Source of the DNA: Candidatus Thorarchaeota archaeon
GTDB taxonomy: Archaea; Asgardarchaeota; Thorarchaeia; Thorarchaeales; Thorarchaeaceae
Direction: 5' to 3'
NCBI GenBank assembly: GCA_013138615.1
Contig: WTCK01000058.1
Location: 1 to 19,717 of the forward strand
Length of the DNA: 19,717 nt
Shown: positions 14,757 to 19,717 of the stretch, piece by piece
Numbering within the stretch: the first letter of the stretch is position 1
Layout: each line of letters begins with the position of its first letter
Position numbers and translations under genes: made by a program
Notes under the pieces: model-generated
What the model saw: only the letters and a program-made list of their open reading frames with translations
Databases searched by the model: none
What the model was told of the DNA's origin: nothing

Positions 14757-17078
14757 GTGCTCTCTTTGAGTAACAGACGTCAGCAAAAAGAAGACCTGAC
14801 AGATGATGTAACCGTTCATACTAGCAGATTGTATGAGCTGAATATCTTGGCGCAAGACGGCGTCAAGGAGTTCGCACTAACTGACATTGATGATAAGGAA
14901 ACCCTCGAAAGCAAGCGAATCCTCATGCATGATGCATTTACCAATCTCTATGACGAGATAGCAACGTTCAGCGAGCAGATGATGAGTGATGATTTCGAAA
15001 TAGCATACCTACGTGAACGATATCGTAATGCAGAAGGAGAAGCACAGGCGCAAATCAGGGAAGCACTCGAAGATAGTACAACAAAGCATCAGCGCAATCT
15101 GGGAGATGTATGGATGGCGAAGGTCATGTCATGGCTCCATCAAGCAGGTGCTGCAAGTGGTCCGTTTGTTGAACAAGAGAGCGAGAGCAAGGAAAAGGAA
15201 GCATCGCGTTACCTAGCCGCTGTATACACAATGCTTGAGAAGCCGTTCTCAGCAATCCCATCAAAGGTAGACGGCACCCAGAAACTCAGGAGAGTGGCGC
15301 TGGGCCACAAGGCATACAGTCTCGTGCGGGAGGCTGGAGACGCAGGAGAGAAGGAGCTTGCAGAGCTCCGTGGTAAGAATAAGGCCGCGGAGGCCGAATT
15401 CTATGATGAATTCCTCAACGATTTAATCGGACAAGAGAGTACATTCAGACAAGCGTTCGATCCGTTCGATGAGCTGATTTGGAGGGATATCCTTAGCTCC
15501 TTCATCTTCGAGCAGGCTACTGATCTGTATAACGAAGCGATTCCACATTTCAAAGAGAGCAAGGCAGTTAGCAAGCAGAAGTTATCCAGCTTGGATGATT
15601 GGAAAGCCAATACTGCGGGTCTTAGCGAAGTATACCTGGGGATGACCTACAATGACATTGCCGACGCCCAGATGAGATCGGGAAATCTTGAAGATGCAGC
15701 TAAGCTCTACACTTCCGCGTCAGATGCATTTGGTCGAGCTGAGAAGTCCTTTGGACGGGCCGTTTCATTGCAACCCAATGCAGCGCAGTCTCGCAACGAT
15801 AAGGAGCATAAGAAGGCTCAAGCTCATTTCTGCAATGCTGAAACCGCATCCATGGACCTATCACAGTTGCTAGTAGTCAATAACAAGAAAGAGGCAATAA
15901 TTGTCCTCAAGGACATACTCAAGGATTTGAAGAAGGCAGAGAAGCTCTCAAAGACAAGAGAGCTGACGGGGGCCATAAGCGAGAACCTGAAGACGTTCTT
16001 ATTCGTGAAAGACCTCCTTAAGCAGTCTGACAACATCCGAAGCATTACGAGTCAGATTGATTTCGCCAAAGACCTGCGCAAGACTGGACTCATCAAGGAT
16101 GTGAATAAAGCGCTGGACGAAGCTCTGAAACACATGGGCAGCAATCCTGCGGAATCCTTAGAGGCGATTCGTGAAGGACTGGACAGTCTTGGGATACTAT
16201 TGAGTGTTGAACCAGAAGATGAAGAAGTGGGTAATCTAAGGAATAAGACCCTCGCAATTCTCAACAATGTAAAATATGTTATCCAATTCCAATTGAGCTC
16301 ACAGCTTCAGCAGGGCGTCAAGTTCATCATGTCGCGAATCTTGGAGAATCTTCACGCTGCAGAGGCCGCATCATACTACAAGGTAATCGGAGAGATGGGA
16401 ACAGCTGAAGAACTGATGGATCTTGGCAGGCTCGCATTAGCTACAGCATTCGCATCTGAGGCTCAAGTATTTGCCAAACAATCTGAGCAGGGAGCATTGA
16501 GGGCTCAGGTCGAAAGAAATAACGCCCTCGCCAAACTTGCTGATGAGCTTGCTGAGTTCGAGGACGATGAGAGCCTTGATGAGGTCATTAAAGCTCACGA
16601 CAACACCCTTCTGAAAAGCAAGCAGGCAGTAGTTTCATTCGAGTCCGCCGCGAACGAGCTCGCCAGTGTGAAGCTGGAATCGATTCGTCAGAAGAACAAT
16701 GTTGATGGACAGGTCAAGCAGCTTCAAGGTGTTGTAATGAAGTTCAGGGGAGACCTGTTGCGCATAGAGGGAGCAAAAAGCGACTTCTTGGCTGAGTACC
16801 TGTATAGGAAGGGAGAGAAGGCCAAAGCAAGGAAGCATTACTCTAAGGCAAGTGACCAACTCAGAGAAGCAGTGGGCAATTACAATTACGCTGCACAAGT
16901 ATTCCAGCAGATTGGTGATACTCAGGCGGCACAGAATGTCGAAACAAAAGCAAAGACCACCGATCTTCTGGCGAGGGGTGTATGGGACAATAAGCAGAGG
17001 CTCGGCCGGGATCAGGACCCGATGTTCAAGCAGGATGCAGAGCTCGCTGTGTTGTACTTAGGCGGAGCAGGACAGTAG
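14757..17078 (+). CDS. Large all-helical TPR-like protein, unknown function
   Basis: 773 residues, almost entirely helix-forming, with no signal peptide, membrane segment or catalytic motif. TPR-like pairs are visible near 291-345 (EVYLGMTYNDIADAQMRSGN, then LEDAAKLYTSASDAFGRAEK) and near 680-735 (LYRKGEKAKARKHYSKASDQ, then YNYAAQVFQQIGDTQAAQNV). Between them lie long amphipathic helices with coiled-coil character. The Ala-rich, charged composition and helical repeats suggest a scaffold or adaptor for a protein complex. GTG 14757 lacks a good Shine-Dalgarno. A TTG at 14766, with AAGGTG 5 bases before it, is an alternative that removes three residues. It converges on ATPase subunit I and is downstream of the winged-helix gene. 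I do not recognise the family. Confidence 0.78.
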   Translation: MLSLSNRRQQKEDLTDDVTVHTSRLYELNILAQDGVKEFALTDIDDKETLESKRILMHDAFTNLYDEIATFSEQMMSDDFEIAYLRERYRNAEGEAQAQIREALEDSTTKHQRNLGDVWMAKVMSWLHQAGAASGPFVEQESESKEKEASRYLAAVYTMLEKPFSAIPSKVDGTQKLRRVALGHKAYSLVREAGDAGEKELAELRGKNKAAEAEFYDEFLNDLIGQESTFRQAFDPFDELIWRDILSSFIFEQATDLYNEAIPHFKESKAVSKQKLSSLDDWKANTAGLSEVYLGMTYNDIADAQMRSGNLEDAAKLYTSASDAFGRAEKSFGRAVSLQPNAAQSRNDKEHKKAQAHFCNAETASMDLSQLLVVNNKKEAIIVLKDILKDLKKAEKLSKTRELTGAISENLKTFLFVKDLLKQSDNIRSITSQIDFAKDLRKTGLIKDVNKALDEALKHMGSNPAESLEAIREGLDSLGILLSVEPEDEEVGNLRNKTLAILNNVKYVIQFQLSSQLQQGVKFIMSRILENLHAAEAASYYKVIGEMGTAEELMDLGRLALATAFASEAQVFAKQSEQGALRAQVERNNALAKLADELAEFEDDESLDEVIKAHDNTLLKSKQAVVSFESAANELASVKLESIRQKNNVDGQVKQLQGVVMKFRGDLLRIEGAKSDFLAEYLYRKGEKAKARKHYSKASDQLREAVGNYNYAAQVFQQIGDTQAAQNVETKAKTTDLLARGVWDNKQRLGRDQDPMFKQDAELAVLYLGGAGQ

Positions 17079-17110
17079 TGGTAATTCCACCCGTATCACT
17101 ATGGCACAGA

Positions 17111-19264
17111 TTAGTTGGATTGAGCGGACCCTGACGTTATGGACACGGTATGAATTCGTTTGGTTACAAAGGGCTTGAAGGGTATACCATCGCCATGGTA
17201 GAACTTGCTGAACCATTCGACATAGTGAAGCCTTAGTGTGTGCATGAAAGCCAACAACCCCTCAAGCATGCCAACAATAACTGTCCCTACAATAGCACCC
17301 AATAGTGGCAGATGGGGCGCCACCGAATGCCCGTCATGCATGAAGAATTCAGGGATTATCACGATTCCGAATATGCTTAGCGCTGGAAACGGGATGTCAA
17401 TGACTCCAGGAAGCAGATTGAAGAAGACACCGCTGAGGATGACATGAACAGTGTTCAAAGCAAATATCCGGGCGTAGCTCACAGTGTGGCTAACCATCCC
17501 GAGGGAGTACTCCATGAACTCAACCAAACCATCAACCCCCGACAATAAGGAGGTCACGCCCATTATGATTAGAGGAAGGAAGAGAGCGACTATTGTGAAC
17601 ATCAGAGGAGTGATAGGCAGTGGAGGATAGACTCCATTGTTTCCTGAGCCCAAGCCTATTCCAATAAAAGGTATCCAGAGATTCACATGCCCAGTTGAAC
17701 TGAACCACAGATTGATGTTGTTGTAGCTTACGGAGAGAAGTAGGTTCACAAACCCAAGATAGAGCCACAGATAGGACAATGGTACGAGAGCCCTGCGGAA
17801 ATCACCATGCTGCAGCCGTTTGTATAAGTTTAGTACAATTCCCAAAGAAATTTGGATAGCTCCAATCTCAATGGAGAGTTTAAGCATGTGAGCTTGTCGC
17901 CATGGATTGGGGGTTCCATTCTCAAGAGTTTGAGCGAATATAGGCCAAAGAGGCTCAATTACAGTATGCGAACCAAAGAAGCTTCCGAAGAGGAACCCGC
18001 CCAACATCGCGCATAGACCCATCATTACCAAGCCTTCAGCGCCTGTTTGCAGGTACCCGAGCATATCTCCCCAGTTCGCGCCCTTACGCTTAGCCCTCCA
18101 TGCGGCCAACCCGATTAGCAGAATCAGGAATCCTTGGCCCACATCTGCAAAGATTAGCCCGAAAATCAACGGAAATGTGAAGAACAGAATCTTCGTCGGA
18201 TCTAAGTCATGCTTGGATGGAGTGCCGTACGCCGTGACCAGATTTTCTGCGGGTTTAAACACTGCGGGATTGATTAGGTAGGTTGGCGATTCCAGTTCCG
18301 CGAAATCTGGACGCTCGAAGGATATCTGTACTGTTTCATCCGTCCGTTCACGAAGTAGGGTAGTAAGACGCTGTTCTGAGCCCGAAGGAATCCAACCCCA
18401 TACCTTCACGGAGTGTGGTGTGTGGACAATGTACTTCTTGACCTCCATTCTGGCTTTCTCAATGTCAAGAACCTCCCAAGCTGTTAGAATCCTGAGTTTC
18501 CATTCCTTTGCAATATGCGCCTTACGACGGCGGATAGTTTTAATTTCCGCCTCCAACTCAACAATCTTACGAATAGCTTCCGCAGCTATTTGCTTTGGAG
18601 ACCCCGACACGTTATCGAAGACATCCACCTCATCGTAGCCCATTGCGGTGAGAATCCTCTGAACGGTCCCCTTATTCTCCTTTGCCACGCTGATGCTGAT
18701 AACTGAAACGCCTCTCTCAAGAGAACGTGCCCTGAATGCGAAGGCGTCCTCAGTTACCTCCTTCAGACTCCATTTGAGCAGTGATAACCTCCCTGTAGGG
18801 ATTATTCCTGCGGTTGTGTAAGTGTACTCAGTTGTCCCAATGAAACTCATATCAAGGCCAAGTGGCCTGAGTGACGCTGCTACATCCCTTATGCTTGTGT
18901 TCCGCTCAATCTCGACCGCAGCAGAAGCTGTTATCGTGTCGATTTCCAGAACTTCCTCCTCAATGGCCTTCAGTACGCTTGTGGCTAGATCAAGTGATTT
19001 CTCAAGTGTTGAATCATCAATCTCAATGCGTTTCCCCTTGCTCTTTCTTGGGTCTATGCGGAGCAAGGCCATTACCTTGGAGAGCCTTTCAAGTGATTCA
19101 TAAACAATCTCTTCCAATCGCGACTTCTCCACTTCAATGAAATCAGCCTGAAGCCGCACATCGATAAACTCGAACTGACTGAACTCCCCTAGGGCTAAAA
19201 TGACCTCCCTTTCAAGGTCACGATGAGAAACAACCTTCGCGACCAATGTACTTTCGGGCCCCAT
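17111..19264 (-). CDS. atpI: A/V-type ATP synthase subunit I (a subunit)
   Basis: Membrane stator subunit carrying the proton/ion half-channels of the archaeal ATP synthase, next to the c-ring. 717 residues from ATG 19264, a normal length. The N-terminal half (about 1-355) is a cytosolic arm with coiled coils (for example ELEAEIKTIRRRKAHIAKEW). About eight membrane helices follow from 364. SYARIFAL (596-603) carries the conserved ion-path Arg599, and LRLHYVEWFSKFY (677-689) is the family's second signature, with Arg678. FGSFFGS marks an early loop. Starts at ATG 19279 and 19273 are possible; I prefer 19264 because GGTGAT lies 7 bases before it. It is divergent from subunit H, whereas these two are usually adjacent on one strand. 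It is probably transcribed from TTTATT at 19348. Confidence 0.94.
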   Translation of the reverse strand: MGPESTLVAKVVSHRDLEREVILALGEFSQFEFIDVRLQADFIEVEKSRLEEIVYESLERLSKVMALLRIDPRKSKGKRIEIDDSTLEKSLDLATSVLKAIEEEVLEIDTITASAAVEIERNTSIRDVAASLRPLGLDMSFIGTTEYTYTTAGIIPTGRLSLLKWSLKEVTEDAFAFRARSLERGVSVISISVAKENKGTVQRILTAMGYDEVDVFDNVSGSPKQIAAEAIRKIVELEAEIKTIRRRKAHIAKEWKLRILTAWEVLDIEKARMEVKKYIVHTPHSVKVWGWIPSGSEQRLTTLLRERTDETVQISFERPDFAELESPTYLINPAVFKPAENLVTAYGTPSKHDLDPTKILFFTFPLIFGLIFADVGQGFLILLIGLAAWRAKRKGANWGDMLGYLQTGAEGLVMMGLCAMLGGFLFGSFFGSHTVIEPLWPIFAQTLENGTPNPWRQAHMLKLSIEIGAIQISLGIVLNLYKRLQHGDFRRALVPLSYLWLYLGFVNLLLSVSYNNINLWFSSTGHVNLWIPFIGIGLGSGNNGVYPPLPITPLMFTIVALFLPLIIMGVTSLLSGVDGLVEFMEYSLGMVSHTVSYARIFALNTVHVILSGVFFNLLPGVIDIPFPALSIFGIVIIPEFFMHDGHSVAPHLPLLGAIVGTVIVGMLEGLLAFMHTLRLHYVEWFSKFYHGDGIPFKPFVTKRIHTVSITSGSAQSN

Positions 19265-19345
19265 ATTCAGCATCACCATCAGTTAGCCGTTGAAGAAGAA
19301 CGACCAGTTCAGTCCAGACACCTTAAGGCTCAGAGCTTGTCATGC

Positions 19346-19355
19346 AAAAATAAAC
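19346..19355 (-). promoter_or_regulatory. TATA box of ATPase subunit I gene
   Basis: GTTTATTTTT on the minus strand, about 85 bases before the subunit I start. It lies in the 250-base gap between the divergent ATPase genes, the longest gap in the window, in which no other gene is supported. Confidence 0.45.
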
Positions 19356-19457
19356 GTTGTGACTCGGAAAGCCGCTTCGAAAGCAAACCAATGACCAACC
19401 ACATCCAAGATGTTGAGAATGAATCGCATACACAATTCATAACTGCGCAGGCTAATG

Positions 19458-19505
19458 TTTATCTTGAGTTCTAGTAAGGAACCTCTGATACAGCGCATTC
19501 CGAGG
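19458..19505 (+). promoter_or_regulatory. TATA box and Shine-Dalgarno of ATPase subunit H gene
   Basis: TTTATC at 19458-19463 is about 55 bases before ATG 19515. GAGG at 19502-19505 is the ribosome-binding site, 9 bases before the ATG. The leader would be about 25-30 bases. Confidence 0.5.
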
Positions 19506-19514
19506 AAAAACTGT

Positions 19515-19717
19515 ATGCCCGAAGCACAAGGTATCGATCTAATTCGAGAAGCAGAAGAGGCCGCTGATGACAGAATTCGAGCGTCCGAGGACAGTGCAAG
19601 AGAGATACGGAAGCAGACTGAAACTGAAGTTAAGAAGATCATGAAGGACACTGAAGCCAAGGGTAAGAAGGCGGCCGAGAAACGTCTCAACGAGAACGAG
19701 GACAAAAGAGCCGCCAG
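19515..19717 (+). CDS. atpH: A/V-type ATP synthase subunit H (peripheral stalk), C-terminus cut
   Basis: Only the first 67 codons are inside the window and the frame is open to the edge. MPEAQGIDLIREAEEAADDR continues as an uninterrupted, highly charged Ala/Glu/Lys helix with a right- or left-handed coiled-coil pattern. This is typical of the H (G-like) subunit, which pairs with subunit E to form the peripheral stalk. Full proteins are about 100-110 residues, so some 40 are missing. The neighbouring subunit I gene, divergent from it, supports the call over a generic coiled coil. The remaining ATPase genes (K, E, C, F, A, B, D) are expected downstream, outside the window. Confidence 0.8.
   Translation, partial: MPEAQGIDLIREAEEAADDRIRASEDSAREIRKQTETEVKKIMKDTEAKGKKAAEKRLNENEDKRAA

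Noticed and set aside
19280..19514. Possible small RNA or gene in the gap between ATPase genes
   Set aside because: No convincing hairpin, tRNA-like fold or start with a ribosome-binding site was seen; only the two promoter elements are supported. The 121-codon minus frame at 19340-19705 is antisense to subunit H.

Overview
The window reads as a piece of an archaeal chromosome. Supporting signs are A/V-type ATPase subunits I and H, an archaeal-style phosphoglucosamine mutase, an archaeal-type OMP decarboxylase, a HerA-family ATPase, TrmI, TATA-box-like elements (TTTATA/TTATAA) 25-55 bases before many starts, and frequent GTG/TTG starts with Shine-Dalgarno sequences. Base composition is close to half GC. 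A small coiled-coil protein with a proline/glycine linker and an Ena/VASP-like basic tail makes an Asgard archaeon (for example a Thorarchaeia-like genome) a reasonable guess. That lineage call is an inference of low to moderate confidence, because no rRNA or other marker is present.

Layout. 1-699 (-): alpha/beta hydrolase, cut by the window start. 797-2173 (+): phosphoglucosamine mutase. 2249-2635 (+): small coiled-coil protein. 2654-3322 (-), 3427-4602 (+) and 4617-6332 (+): a PIG-L deacetylase, a GT4 glycosyltransferase and a BshC-family protein, together resembling a complete bacillithiol pathway (BshB, BshA, BshC). 6341-7612 (-): PLP aminotransferase with a conspicuous repeated operator-like motif in its upstream region. 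7841-8632 (-): OMP decarboxylase, divergent from 8704-9765 (+), a polytopic membrane protein followed by an ADP-ribose-pyrophosphatase-like Nudix hydrolase (9767-10207). 10231-10620 (-): unknown small protein. 10688-12880 (-): HerA-like ATPase. 12996-13778 (+): tRNA m1A methyltransferase. 13861-14618 (+): an acidic, probably disordered protein followed by a winged-helix protein. 14757-17078 (+): large all-helical TPR-like protein. 17111-19264 (-): ATPase subunit I, divergent from 19515 onward (+), subunit H, cut by the window end.

How it fits together. The standout is the bshB/bshA/bshC-like set. GlmM makes GlcN-1-P, the precursor of UDP-GlcNAc. A BshA-type enzyme would attach GlcNAc to malate, the PIG-L enzyme would deacetylate it, and the BshC-type protein would add cysteine to give bacillithiol or a related low-molecular-weight thiol. 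I know of no characterised bacillithiol pathway in archaea. The archaeal BshC is also unusual: it has a zinc-ribbon-like CxxxxC...CxxC insertion and has lost part of the usual N-terminal motif. The rest of the window is mostly housekeeping. No rRNA, tRNA, CRISPR array, transposase or integrase was seen, and no gap without a gene exceeds about 235 bases.
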